12,448 bases of DNA from Pseudomonadota bacterium (lineage in GTDB: Bacteria; Pseudomonadota; Gammaproteobacteria; Xanthomonadales; Rhodanobacteraceae): the NCBI GenBank assembly GCA_021787175.1, contig JAJYMF010000033.1:1-12448 (forward strand), written 5' to 3'. The first letter of the stretch is position 1. Each line of letters begins with the position of its first letter. Of the stretch, positions 1 to 6,763 are shown in pieces. The notes under the pieces are model-generated. The model was not told the origin of the DNA, did not search any database, and saw nothing but the letters and a program-made list of their open reading frames with translations. The position numbers and the translations under genes were made by a program.

Positions 1-34
1 CCTGTCGAAAGTCAGCCTTGCCCCACGTGAAATC

Positions 35-61
35 TTGCGATTTGATGACGATTGATATAAC
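35..61 (+). promoter_or_regulatory. Weak candidate sigma-70 promoter upstream of the S9 peptidase
   Basis: TTGCGA (35-40) and TATAAC (56-61) resemble -35 and -10 boxes, but the spacing is only 15 nt, shorter than the usual 16-18. The stretch is AT-rich compared with its surroundings and ends about 30 nt before the start codon. This is a pattern match only; the upstream neighbour is not visible, so transcription could also enter from outside the window. Confidence 0.25.
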
Positions 62-91
62 GGTGCATGGGGCGCCGGCCGGGGATGCGAC

Positions 92-2179
92 ATGGAAAGA
101 CAAACGCTGCGGCGCGGCGCGGGGGCGCTGGCGCTGCTGATCGCGTGGGGCTGGTTTGGTGGGGGGGGCGCGATCGCAGCGCCGCAGGGTGCTGCAGGCT
201 CGGCATCGGCGGTGCCCGGCGTGCCGCCCGTGCTGCCGGTGAACGATTTCGCGCGCCGCGGCACGATCGGCTCACCGGCGCTGTCGCCGGACGGCAAATA
301 CCTCGCCGTCAGCGTGCGCGAAGAGGACAACGACGCCGACAGCAGCCGCTACCAGCTGGCGGTGCTGGAGCTGCCGTCGCTCAAGCCGCTGGCCAAGCTC
401 AACATGGCGCCCTACACCCAGCCGGCGCGCATCGCCTGGGTCAGCCCGACGCGGCTGATCGTGGAGAAGGCGCGCGAGAGCGGCACGCTGGACGCGCCGG
501 GCCTGACCGGCGAGATCGTCGCGCTCAACTTCGACGGTTCGCAGCAGCGCATCCTCTACAGCTTCGAGGCGCGCGGTGGCCGCAGCGGCAACGACGCCAT
601 GCTGCGCATGCCCTACGGCTATCCCGAGGTGGTCGGCATTCCGTCGGGCTACAACGGGCATCTCTACCTGCAGATCATTCCGGCGCCGGCGAATGCCAAC
701 GGCCAGTCCTACGACAGTTACAAGACCCTGCTGTTCGATGTCGATACGGCCAGCGGCTACCCGGTCGAGATCGCCAGCATCGACAAGGGCAACATGCGTT
801 TCGTGGTCGCCGACGGCAAGCCCTGGTTCGCCGAGGGTGTGAACGACAACAACGATCCGGTCGTCTATCGCACCACGGACGCCGGCAAGAGCTGGTCGCT
901 GATGCCGGCCGGCGTCGTCGGCAAGGGCTGGAGTCCGCTGGCGCTGAGCCCCGATCGCCAGCACGTCTATGCGCTGGACGGTGCCGACGGCGGGCCCGTG
1001 CGTCTGGTCGAGGCACGCCTCGACGGCAGCGAGTCGCGCGTGCTGGCCAGTGACCCGTTCTTTTCCGTCGGCGCGGTGCGCTTCACGCCGGAACCGCGGC
1101 AGCCCTATGCCGCGCTGATCGAAGGTGGACGGCCGCGCTGGGTTACGGTCGGCGACACGCCCTGGGGCGATGTCATCACGGCGCTGGGCACTCGGTTCGC
1201 CGATCAGTTCGTCGCCATCGCGAGCATGAGCCGCGACGGCAACACCCTGCTGGTCGCGGCTGAGAGCGATCGCAGTCCGGGCGTCTATGCCCTGCTCGAC
1301 CGCGCCCGCATGCATCTGCGTCCGCTGTATCAGACGGCACCGTGGATCGATCCCGCGCGGATGGCCGCGACCACGCCGATCCGCTACCGCAACCGCAGCG
1401 GGACGGACATCGCCGGCTATCTCACCCTGCCGGCCGGGCGCGCGCCGAAGAACCTGCCGCTGGTGATCAACCCCCACGGCGGGCCGATCGGTCCCGCCGA
1501 CGCCTGGTTCTACGATCCCACGGTGCAATTTCTCGCCAACCGCGGTTATGCCGTGCTCAAGATCAACTACCGCGGTTCGGGCGGGCGCGGCGACAGCTTC
1601 CTCAAGTCGGGCTACCGGCAGTGGGGCACCGGCATGATCGACGACATGATCGACGGCGTGCGCTGGGCGATCGCCCGGGGCACTGTCGATCCCGCGCGCA
1701 TCTGCGTCTACGGCGGCAGCTACGGCGGCTACGCCTCGCTGATGCTGCCGATCCGCGCGCCCGAGCTGTTCAAATGCGCGATCGACTACGTCGGTGTCAC
1801 CGATCTGACCATCCAGTTCGATCGCAGCGATACGCGCCGCTCCAGCTACGGACGTACCTATTTCAAGCAGGCCATGGCGGCCACCCGCGAGGAGGCGCGC
1901 GCGATCTCGCCGCTGTATCTGCTGGAGCAGCTCAAGGTGCCGGTGCTGATCGCCAGCGGCGGCGCCGACAAGCGCGTGCCGATCCAGAACGCCGACGCCC
2001 TGCGCGACGCGCTGGACAAGGCGCACAAGCCCTACGAATGGCTGATGTTCCCGAAGGAGGGCCACGGCTTCTTCACCGAGCCGCATCGTGCGGAGTTCTA
2101 CACGCGCATGCAGGATTTTCTGGCGAAGTACGTCGGTGCGGGTACGGGTGCGGGTGCGGGTGCGGCGACGGCCGACTGA
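92..2179 (+). CDS. Secreted S9-family (prolyl oligopeptidase-type) serine peptidase
   Basis: A 695-residue serine peptidase, probably periplasmic, that would cleave short peptides; the specificity is not readable from sequence. An N-terminal signal-like stretch (charged start, then LALLIAWGWF, then small residues around AIAAPQ near residue 30) points to export. Residues about 50-430 look like the beta-propeller part, with a PD40-type motif SPALSPDGKYLAVS near residue 60. The C-terminal alpha/beta hydrolase domain starts near 435 and carries NPHGGP (460-465) and the nucleophile elbow GGSYGG with Ser543. The likely acid is Asp626 (GGADKRVP) and the likely base His658 (EGHGFF), so the triad is intact. 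The start at 92 is supported by GGGGA about 7 nt upstream and by the signal peptide directly after it. The C-terminus ends in a Gly/Ala/Thr tail encoded by a hexanucleotide repeat. The S9 assignment is firm; the subfamily (dipeptidyl or acylaminoacyl peptidase-like) is not resolved. Confidence 0.93.
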   Translation: MERQTLRRGAGALALLIAWGWFGGGGAIAAPQGAAGSASAVPGVPPVLPVNDFARRGTIGSPALSPDGKYLAVSVREEDNDADSSRYQLAVLELPSLKPLAKLNMAPYTQPARIAWVSPTRLIVEKARESGTLDAPGLTGEIVALNFDGSQQRILYSFEARGGRSGNDAMLRMPYGYPEVVGIPSGYNGHLYLQIIPAPANANGQSYDSYKTLLFDVDTASGYPVEIASIDKGNMRFVVADGKPWFAEGVNDNNDPVVYRTTDAGKSWSLMPAGVVGKGWSPLALSPDRQHVYALDGADGGPVRLVEARLDGSESRVLASDPFFSVGAVRFTPEPRQPYAALIEGGRPRWVTVGDTPWGDVITALGTRFADQFVAIASMSRDGNTLLVAAESDRSPGVYALLDRARMHLRPLYQTAPWIDPARMAATTPIRYRNRSGTDIAGYLTLPAGRAPKNLPLVINPHGGPIGPADAWFYDPTVQFLANRGYAVLKINYRGSGGRGDSFLKSGYRQWGTGMIDDMIDGVRWAIARGTVDPARICVYGGSYGGYASLMLPIRAPELFKCAIDYVGVTDLTIQFDRSDTRRSSYGRTYFKQAMAATREEARAISPLYLLEQLKVPVLIASGGADKRVPIQNADALRDALDKAHKPYEWLMFPKEGHGFFTEPHRAEFYTRMQDFLAKYVGAGTGAGAGAATAD
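2135..2164 (+). repeat. Hexanucleotide tandem repeat (5 x GGTGCG-type) in the 3' end of the peptidase gene
   Basis: Five consecutive 6-mers, GGTGCG, GGTACG, GGTGCG, GGTGCG, GGTGCG. They encode a Gly-Ala/Gly-Thr tail just before the stop codon. Because the unit is a multiple of three, slippage would change tail length without breaking the frame. Confidence 0.8.
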
Positions 2180-2183
2180 TACC

Positions 2184-2306
2184 ACGTTGCGTTCAATCGA
2201 TGCGCTGGGTAGCCCGGATGGAGCCCCGTCGGGGGCGGAATCCGGGGCTTGATGAAGCACCCTTCCCGGATTCCGCTGCGCTGCATCCGGGCTACGTGGT
2301 TTTCAT
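2184..2306. repeat. REP-like inverted-repeat element, copy 1
   Basis: The core lies between GTAGCCCGGATG (2209-2220) and its exact reverse complement CATCCGGGCTAC (2284-2295), a 12-bp terminal stem. A second possible stem inside is AGCCCCG (2222-2228) with CGGGGCT (2243-2249). A similar element lies at about 9520-9641. The two copies share the outer arms, the block CCCGGATTCCGCTGCGCTG, the left flank TTGC(G/A)TTCAATCG and the right flank GGTTTTCAT, but differ in the middle. It sits between the convergent peptidase and hydrolase genes, so it may also act in transcript termination or mRNA stabilisation; the T-run after the stem is only four bases. I recognise this type as a dispersed bacterial repeat from general knowledge; copy number in this genome cannot be seen here. 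Confidence 0.8.
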
Positions 2307-2362
2307 AGTGCTTTCGCCGCAACGACGAACACGAATTTGCCCGCACGCCCATGTGACCCAGC

Positions 2363-3310
2363 CTACGGCGATCCGGTCAGAAACCGCGTCAGCGCATCGG
2401 CGGTGGCGCGCGGCTCTTCCATGATCGGCATGTGGCCGCAACCGTTGAGCAGGCTGGTACCGATCTGCGGCGCCGCGGACAAGCCCTTGCGCAGCGCATC
2501 CAGCGCAGAGGGATCGATCACGCGGTCGCCGCTGCACCACAGGCCCAGCACCGGCATGGTCAGCCGCGGCAGCACCGGCACCAGGGCATCGGCATCGGCC
2601 GGTGCGCGCAGCCGCGCCAGGGTGGCGTCGAGAAAGGGTTGCGCGGCGACGTTGCGCGCGATCAGCACGTCGGCGATGCGCGGCGGCACATACGGCGGCT
2701 TGACGAAGATCAGCCGCATGAAGCGCGCGAACTGCGCGCGGTCGCTGTAGGCGAAGGGATTCTGTCCGGCGGCCACGGCGCGCGCGAAGGCGTTGGGCTG
2801 GAACGGCAGGCCCGCCGAATCGAGCAGCGCCAGCGCGACCACGCGCTCGGGATGCTCGGCGGCATAGACGCCGGCGATGGCGCCGCCCATGGAGTGTCCG
2901 GCGAGCGCGAACTGCTGCAGTTTCAGCGCATCGACAAAACCCGCCAGTCGCTGTGCCTGGGCATGGACGCCGGCGTCGGCGCCGGGGATCGGCGAGGAGG
3001 CGCCATAGCCCGGCAGGTCGGGGATGATCAGATGAAAGTCGCGGCCGAGGTAGCGCGCGGTCGGCAGCCAGTCCTCGCGCGAGCCGCCGAAGCCGTGCAG
3101 CAGCACCAACGTCGGGCCCTTGCCGCCCTCGTAGTACACCCAGCGCGTGGTGCCGACCTGCAGCGTGCGGGTGTGCAGATCGGCCTGCCAGGCCTGCAGC
3201 GCGTAATCGCCGCGCAGCACCAGCCCGGGAGCGAACAGATACACGCCGCCCGCGCCGAGCACGAGCACCAGCAGCAGGATGCCCAGCGACTTCAGCCGGC
3301 GCCGCAGCAT
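2363..3310 (-). CDS. Membrane-anchored alpha/beta-fold hydrolase
   Basis: A 315-residue alpha/beta hydrolase of the esterase/lipase/haloperoxidase type. An N-terminal anchor (RRRLKS, then a hydrophobic run at residues 10-26) suggests an inner-membrane or exported enzyme. The oxyanion-loop motif LLHGFGG is at 70-76. The nucleophile elbow GHSMGG carries Ser140, the likely acid is Asp262 (SGDRVID) and the likely base His293 (GCGHMPIM), so the enzyme should be active. The substrate is unknown. The ATG at 3310 places basic residues directly before the hydrophobic segment. A GTG at 3358 in the same frame overlaps the ubiE stop codon as GTGA and would add 16 residues; no strong ribosome binding site favours either, and translational coupling to ubiE is plausible. 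Being in a unit with ubiE does not prove a role in quinone metabolism. Confidence 0.88.
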   Translation of the reverse strand: MLRRRLKSLGILLLVLVLGAGGVYLFAPGLVLRGDYALQAWQADLHTRTLQVGTTRWVYYEGGKGPTLVLLHGFGGSREDWLPTARYLGRDFHLIIPDLPGYGASSPIPGADAGVHAQAQRLAGFVDALKLQQFALAGHSMGGAIAGVYAAEHPERVVALALLDSAGLPFQPNAFARAVAAGQNPFAYSDRAQFARFMRLIFVKPPYVPPRIADVLIARNVAAQPFLDATLARLRAPADADALVPVLPRLTMPVLGLWCSGDRVIDPSALDALRKGLSAAPQIGTSLLNGCGHMPIMEEPRATADALTRFLTGSP

Positions 3311-3354
3311 CCTGCGCAGCGGCGGCGTCGCGGTGTCGCGGTTCGTCGCGCCGG

Positions 3355-4101
3355 TCACAGCCGGTAGCCGCGGTGGATGGCGACGATGCCGGCGCTGAGG
3401 TTGCGCACCTCGACGTGGGCGAAGCCCGCGGCTTCCATCATCGCCTTCAGCGTGGCCTGGTCCGGGTGCTTGCGGATCGACTCGGCCAGGTAGCGGTAGC
3501 TGTCGGCATCGCCGGCGATCAGCTGCCCCAGCCGCGGCAGCACGCGGAACGAATGCAGGTCGTACAGCGGCGCCAGGGCGGGCGCGGTGATGCGCGAGAA
3601 TTCCAGCACCAGCGCGCGGCCGCCGGGCTTGAGCACGCGCTGCATCTCGGCCAGGGCGCGGTCCTTGTCGGTGACGTTGCGCAGCCCGAAGGCGATGGTC
3701 ACGGCGTCGAAGTTCCGATCCGGAAACGGCAGCGCCTCGGCGTTGAGCTGCGCCCAGTCGAGGCCGCGCACCAGGCCGCGGTCGGTCAGGCGGTCGCGGC
3801 CGACGCCGAGCATCGCCGCGTTGATGTCGCCGACCACCACGCTGCCCTCTGCACCAACGCGCGGCAGCAGCAGCGCGGCAATGTCGCCGGTGCCGCCGGC
3901 GAGATCCAGCACGCGGTCGCCGGCGCGCACGCCGCTGACGGCGACGAAGTGGCGTTTCCACAGCCGATGCATGCCGAACGACATCAGGTCGTTCATCAGG
4001 TCGTAGCGGGCGGCGACCGAGGTGAACACCGCGCCGACCAGCTTCTGCTTCTCGGTCACCGGGACTTCGCGGTAGCCGAAGTGGGTGGTGGATTCGTTCA
4101 T
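3355..4101 (-). CDS. ubiE: UbiE, ubiquinone/menaquinone biosynthesis C-methyltransferase
   Basis: A 248-residue SAM-dependent methyltransferase that C-methylates the demethylated quinol precursors in ubiquinone (and, where present, menaquinone) synthesis. The length matches the roughly 250 residues of the E. coli protein. The N-terminus THFGYREVP aligns with the E. coli start, supporting the ATG at 4101. The signature YDLMNDLMSFGMHRLWKR is at 33-50, the SAM-binding motif VLDLAGGTGD at 64-73, and the family motif FGLRNVTDKDRAL follows in the middle of the protein. The gene leads a two-gene minus-strand unit; its TGA overlaps a possible GTG start of the downstream hydrolase. Quinones made through UbiE are the electron acceptors that the DoxDA protein encoded nearby would need, though adjacency is probably not functional. 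No good ribosome binding site is visible upstream. Confidence 0.97.
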   Translation of the reverse strand: MNESTTHFGYREVPVTEKQKLVGAVFTSVAARYDLMNDLMSFGMHRLWKRHFVAVSGVRAGDRVLDLAGGTGDIAALLLPRVGAEGSVVVGDINAAMLGVGRDRLTDRGLVRGLDWAQLNAEALPFPDRNFDAVTIAFGLRNVTDKDRALAEMQRVLKPGGRALVLEFSRITAPALAPLYDLHSFRVLPRLGQLIAGDADSYRYLAESIRKHPDQATLKAMMEAAGFAHVEVRNLSAGIVAIHRGYRL

Positions 4102-4162
4102 CGCGGAGCGCTCGGTGCCGGTGGATCGAGGTGTCTATGGTAGCTCGCGCGGCAGTGCAACA

Positions 4163-4180
4163 AGCACGATGAATCGTGCT
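4163..4180. promoter_or_regulatory. Perfect palindrome in the ubiE / dsrE divergent region (possible operator)
   Basis: AGCACGAT-GA-ATCGTGCT has 8-bp arms with a 2-bp centre and no mismatch, typical of a dimeric regulator site. It lies about 62 nt upstream of the ubiE start and 150 nt upstream of the dsrE start. On the minus strand a weak promoter-like pair, TTGTTG (4163-4158) and TACCAT (4142-4137), begins at its edge, so a bound protein could affect ubiE. A looser outer inverted pair, CAGTGCA (4153-4159) and TGCACTG (4207-4213), brackets it. No regulator gene lies in the window. Confidence 0.4.
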
Positions 4181-4329
4181 GGCGCTGCATCACGGGCAGC
4201 TCATGCTGCACTGGCAAAAACATCAGCGATCCTTATGGCGAGTCCGCAGGCATCTTTATTAGACGCGACTTAAACAGCGGCGTAGATTGCGTGGGCGCGC
4301 TTTGCGCTGCGTCCATTGGGAGGACTGTC
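4181..4329 (+). promoter_or_regulatory. Leader region of the thiosulfate gene cluster
   Basis: This region must hold the cluster promoter if the six genes form one transcript. It contains an unusually AT-rich patch (about 4214-4275, including CATCTTTATTAG and CTTAAAC) in otherwise GC-rich DNA, and a strong Shine-Dalgarno GGGAGG ending 7 nt before the ATG at 4330. The best -10-like hexamers (TATTAG at 4257-4262, TAGATT at 4283-4288) have no convincing -35 partner, so I do not place a promoter precisely. A non-housekeeping sigma factor or an activator is possible. Confidence 0.4.
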
Positions 4330-4884
4330 ATGAACATGCGTTCCGTGGTGTTTTCGCTGGCTGCTGCCCTGGCGTTTTCCTCGACCGCCTTCGCTGCGCA
4401 GCCGGCGGGCTTCTGGAACAAGCCCGCGATCAAGGATTTCGGCCCGGTGCACGTATGGCCGGAGGCCACTGACCGGCCCAACGCACACAGCACCTACAAG
4501 GCGCTGTTCGACGTGACCCAGGGCAATCCGGCGGCCGACAAGGTCAACCCCGGCCTCGATCACATCGCGCGCGCGGTCAACACCTTCGCTGCCGCCGGCG
4601 TGCCGCTGAGGCATCTGAAATTCGACGTGATCATCCATGGCGGCGCCACGCCGATCGCGCTGGGCGAGAAGGCCTACATGGCCAAGTACGGCCACGCCAA
4701 CCCGAACCTGGCGGTGATCGAGGCGCTGAAGAAAGCCGGCGTCAACGTGATGGTCTGCGGCAACGCGCTGGGCGACATGGAATTCACCCCGGCCGAGGTC
4801 AACCCGGACATCAAGGTGGCGCTGTCGGCGCTGTCCACGCTCGTCATCCAGCAGAACCAGGGCTACGCGCTGATTCGCATGTAA
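4330..4884 (+). CDS. Periplasmic DsrE-family protein with a single cysteine
   Basis: A 184-residue exported protein of the DsrE/DsrF-like (YchN-type) fold. Members of this superfamily in the cytoplasm carry sulfur as a cysteine persulfide in sulfur oxidation or tRNA thiolation. The signal peptide covers residues 1-22 and is probably cut after AFA. Core motifs are FDVTQGN (60-66), the strand DVIIHGG (99-105) and VNVMVCGNALGD (138-149). Cys143 is the only cysteine and sits where DsrE-like proteins carry their conserved cysteine, which makes it the candidate sulfur-binding residue. The start at 4330 follows a strong GGGAGG site and precedes the signal peptide. It is the first gene of the cluster and is 66 nt ahead of the next gene, separated by a GC-rich hairpin. 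Many periplasmic DsrE-like proteins have no known role; a sulfur-carrier function here is inferred from the neighbours. Confidence 0.85.
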   Translation: MNMRSVVFSLAAALAFSSTAFAAQPAGFWNKPAIKDFGPVHVWPEATDRPNAHSTYKALFDVTQGNPAADKVNPGLDHIARAVNTFAAAGVPLRHLKFDVIIHGGATPIALGEKAYMAKYGHANPNLAVIEALKKAGVNVMVCGNALGDMEFTPAEVNPDIKVALSALSTLVIQQNQGYALIRM

Positions 4885-4900
4885 GGCGCAGTCCACGCGT

Positions 4901-4920
4901 GCGCCGCCAGCGTGCGGCGC
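4901..4920 (+). other. GC-rich hairpin between the dsrE-like and binding-protein genes
   Basis: GCGCCGC (4901-4907) and GCGGCGC (4914-4920) form a perfect 7-bp all-GC stem with a 6-nt loop, 17 nt after the dsrE-like stop. No T-run follows, so it is not a classical terminator. It could attenuate transcription or protect the 3' end of a dsrE transcript, making the first gene more abundant than the rest. Confidence 0.4.
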
Positions 4921-4950
4921 CCGCGTCCGTCGTCCGATCGAGGAGTCCAC

Positions 4951-5964
4951 ATGAGCCTGCACCGCAAATCCTGGCTGGCTGTGCTGTTGTGCGTGCTGGG
5001 CGCAAGCGGCCTCGGCGCCGCCCAGGCGACCGACACCGGCAAGCCGGTGACGCCGCCCCGGTACAACGAAACCCTGTATCCGCCGTGGTCGCACGGCGAG
5101 AACAATCCGGCCCTGCACAAGGGCCTCGAGTTCACCATTCCCGAAGTCGATTCGATGCCCGATTTCCACGGCAGCATCAACGACCCCAAGCTGGTGATCT
5201 ACGTCGGCGGCAACTACTACTTCGCAATGGCGCCGCTGGTGCGGGCCTTCGAGGCCGAGCATCCCGAGCTGCGCGGCCGGATCTTCTACGTCACCATCCC
5301 GCCGGGCCTGCTGATCAAGGCGATGGAGCAGGGCAACACCTTCACCTCGGGCAACATGACCTTCACCGCCGCGCCGGACGTCTACGCCGCGGGCCTGAAG
5401 AAGGTCAAGGAGCAGATCGCGGCGGGCAGGCTGGTGGCGCCGGCGGTGCCCTACGTCACCAATAACCTGACCATCATGGTGCCCAAGGGCAACCCGGCCG
5501 GCATCAAGAGCCTCAACGACCTCGGCAAGCCGGGCGTGCGTCTGGTGATGCCCAACCCGGCGTGGGAGGGCGTGGCGCGGCAGATCGAGAGCAGCCTGCG
5601 CAAGGCGGGCGGCCCGGCGCTGGAAAAGATGGTGTACGACACCAAGGTCAGGGACGGGCACACCGTGCTGACCCACATCCATCACCGGCAGACGCCGCTG
5701 TTTCTGATGCAGGGCCTCGGCGATGCCGGCATCACCTGGAAGTCGGAAGCGATCTTCCAGGAGCAGGCCGGGCATCCGATCGGCCACGTGGATATCCCCC
5801 CGCAGTACAACACCACGGCGGTCTACGGCGCGGCGATGGTCAAGGGCGCGGCGCATCCCGCGGCGGCCAGGGCCTGGATCGAGTTCCTGCGTTCGCCGAC
5901 GGCGCTGAAGATCTTCGAGCGCTACGGCTTCAAGGCGGCGCCCGCCACCGCCACCAAGGAGTAA
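4951..5964 (+). CDS. ModA-like periplasmic substrate-binding protein (class II)
   Basis: A 337-residue exported protein resembling molybdate/sulfate-type periplasmic binding proteins. The signal peptide (MSLHRKSW, then hydrophobic residues 9-22) is probably cut after AQA near residue 26. After a linker of about 50 residues rich in Pro/Tyr/Trp, the binding fold begins at LVIYVGGNYYFAM (81-93). The hinge-side motif GLGDAGITWKSEA (255-267) and the closing helix WIEFLRSPTALKIFERYGF (309-327) are typical of ModA-like proteins. The linker before the fold is longer than usual for ModA. The start at 4951 has AGGAG 6-10 nt upstream. It is followed 3 nt later by a second binding protein, and no permease or ATPase is encoded. 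The ligand is not readable; a sulfur oxyanion such as thiosulfate or tetrathionate is inferred from the cluster, and molybdate remains possible. Confidence 0.83.
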   Translation: MSLHRKSWLAVLLCVLGASGLGAAQATDTGKPVTPPRYNETLYPPWSHGENNPALHKGLEFTIPEVDSMPDFHGSINDPKLVIYVGGNYYFAMAPLVRAFEAEHPELRGRIFYVTIPPGLLIKAMEQGNTFTSGNMTFTAAPDVYAAGLKKVKEQIAAGRLVAPAVPYVTNNLTIMVPKGNPAGIKSLNDLGKPGVRLVMPNPAWEGVARQIESSLRKAGGPALEKMVYDTKVRDGHTVLTHIHHRQTPLFLMQGLGDAGITWKSEAIFQEQAGHPIGHVDIPPQYNTTAVYGAAMVKGAAHPAAARAWIEFLRSPTALKIFERYGFKAAPATATKE

Positions 5965-5967
5965 GGC

Positions 5968-6747
5968 ATGAGGACGTGGCGGCTCGGTGTATCCGCGCTG
6001 CTGGCGTTGTTGCTGGCGCTGCCCGCTGCCGCCGGTGCCGGCAGCGTGGTGCGGGTGTTCGGGCCGGGCGGCCCGGCACCGGCGATGAGGGCTGCTGCCG
6101 CCGTGTTCGAGAAAATGTATCCCGGGACGCAGGTCGTCGTCACCGCCGGGCCGACGCCGCAATGGCTGGCGCCGGCGCGCGCCGGAGGTGATGTGATCTA
6201 CAGTGGTTCCGAGGCGATGATGGCCGACTTCGAGCGCGACCTCGCCGGCGTACTCGACCCGACCACGATCGAGCCGCTGTATCTGCGCCCCGCGGTGATC
6301 CTGGTGCGGCCGGGCAACCCCGACCGCATCACCGGTTTCCGCAGCCTGCTCCTGCCGGGGGTCAAGGTGATGGTGGTCAACGGCGCCGGCCAGGTCGGGT
6401 TGTGGGAGGACATTGCCGGCCGCGATGGCGACATCGCTACGGTGCGCGCGTTCCGGCGCAACATCGTCTATGCCGCGCCCAACAGCGCGCTGGCGCTCAA
6501 GCGCTGGCAGGACGATCCGTCGGTCCAGGCCTGGTTGATCTACAACATCTGGGCTGTGGCGCATCCTGGCGTGGCCGAGATCGTGCCGCTGGAGCCGTAC
6601 TACCGGCTGTACCGCGACTGCGGGGTGGGCCTGACCGCGCGCGGCAAGGCGAGCGAGGCGGCGACGCGGTTCGTCGCGTTTCTCGAGAGTCCGCAGGGAC
6701 GGACGATCTTTGAACACTACGGCTGGAACACGCGCGCGGCGCGCTGA
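5968..6747 (+). CDS. AcfC-like periplasmic binding protein
   Basis: A 259-residue exported protein resembling the AcfC family (accessory colonization factor C of Vibrio cholerae), a branch of the class II periplasmic binding proteins related to sulfate/molybdate binders. The signal peptide covers roughly residues 1-24 (hydrophobic run, then AAAGAG). Family-like blocks are VFGPGGPAPAM (30-40), DVIYSGSEAMM (75-85), LYLRPAVILVRPGNP in the middle, VNGAGQVGLWED (137-148), WLIYNIW (189-195) and YRDCGVGLT with Cys218. The start at 5968 follows AAGGAG lying in the end of the upstream gene, and only 3 nt separate the stop and start, so the two binding proteins are surely co-translated. The biochemical ligand of AcfC-type proteins is not well defined to my knowledge. 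In this setting a sulfur oxyanion is the natural guess. Confidence 0.82.
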   Translation: MRTWRLGVSALLALLLALPAAAGAGSVVRVFGPGGPAPAMRAAAAVFEKMYPGTQVVVTAGPTPQWLAPARAGGDVIYSGSEAMMADFERDLAGVLDPTTIEPLYLRPAVILVRPGNPDRITGFRSLLLPGVKVMVVNGAGQVGLWEDIAGRDGDIATVRAFRRNIVYAAPNSALALKRWQDDPSVQAWLIYNIWAVAHPGVAEIVPLEPYYRLYRDCGVGLTARGKASEAATRFVAFLESPQGRTIFEHYGWNTRAAR

Positions 6748-6763
6748 AGCCACCGGAGCAGGC

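Noticed and set aside
272..2260. A 662-codon minus-strand open frame antisense to the S9 peptidase
   Set aside because: The plus-strand protein has an intact catalytic triad and a signal peptide; the antisense product is low in hydrophobic pattern and begins in the repeat.
2098..2352. A short minus-strand frame encoding a MQRSGIREG-containing peptide
   Set aside because: This peptide is the translation of the REP-like element; similar peptides arise wherever the repeat occurs and are often mis-annotated as hypothetical proteins.
3311..3961. Extension of the alpha/beta hydrolase frame upstream to 3961
   Set aside because: The extra residues lie inside ubiE in another frame and are Arg/Ala-rich; the hydrolase starts at 3310 or at most 3358.
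4211..4226. Possible sigma-54 promoter (TGGCAAAAACATCAGC)
   Set aside because: The GG and GC elements are 11 nt apart instead of 10 and the TTGC part is missing.
4885..4950. Molybdenum-cofactor or other riboswitch ahead of the ModA-like gene
   Set aside because: The gap is only 66 nt and shows just one simple 7-bp hairpin, too small for a known riboswitch.
4951..5040. Lipoprotein signal in the ModA-like binding protein (Cys14)
   Set aside because: The cysteine lies inside the hydrophobic core as VLLCVL, without a proper lipobox, and a normal signal-peptidase site (AQA) follows.
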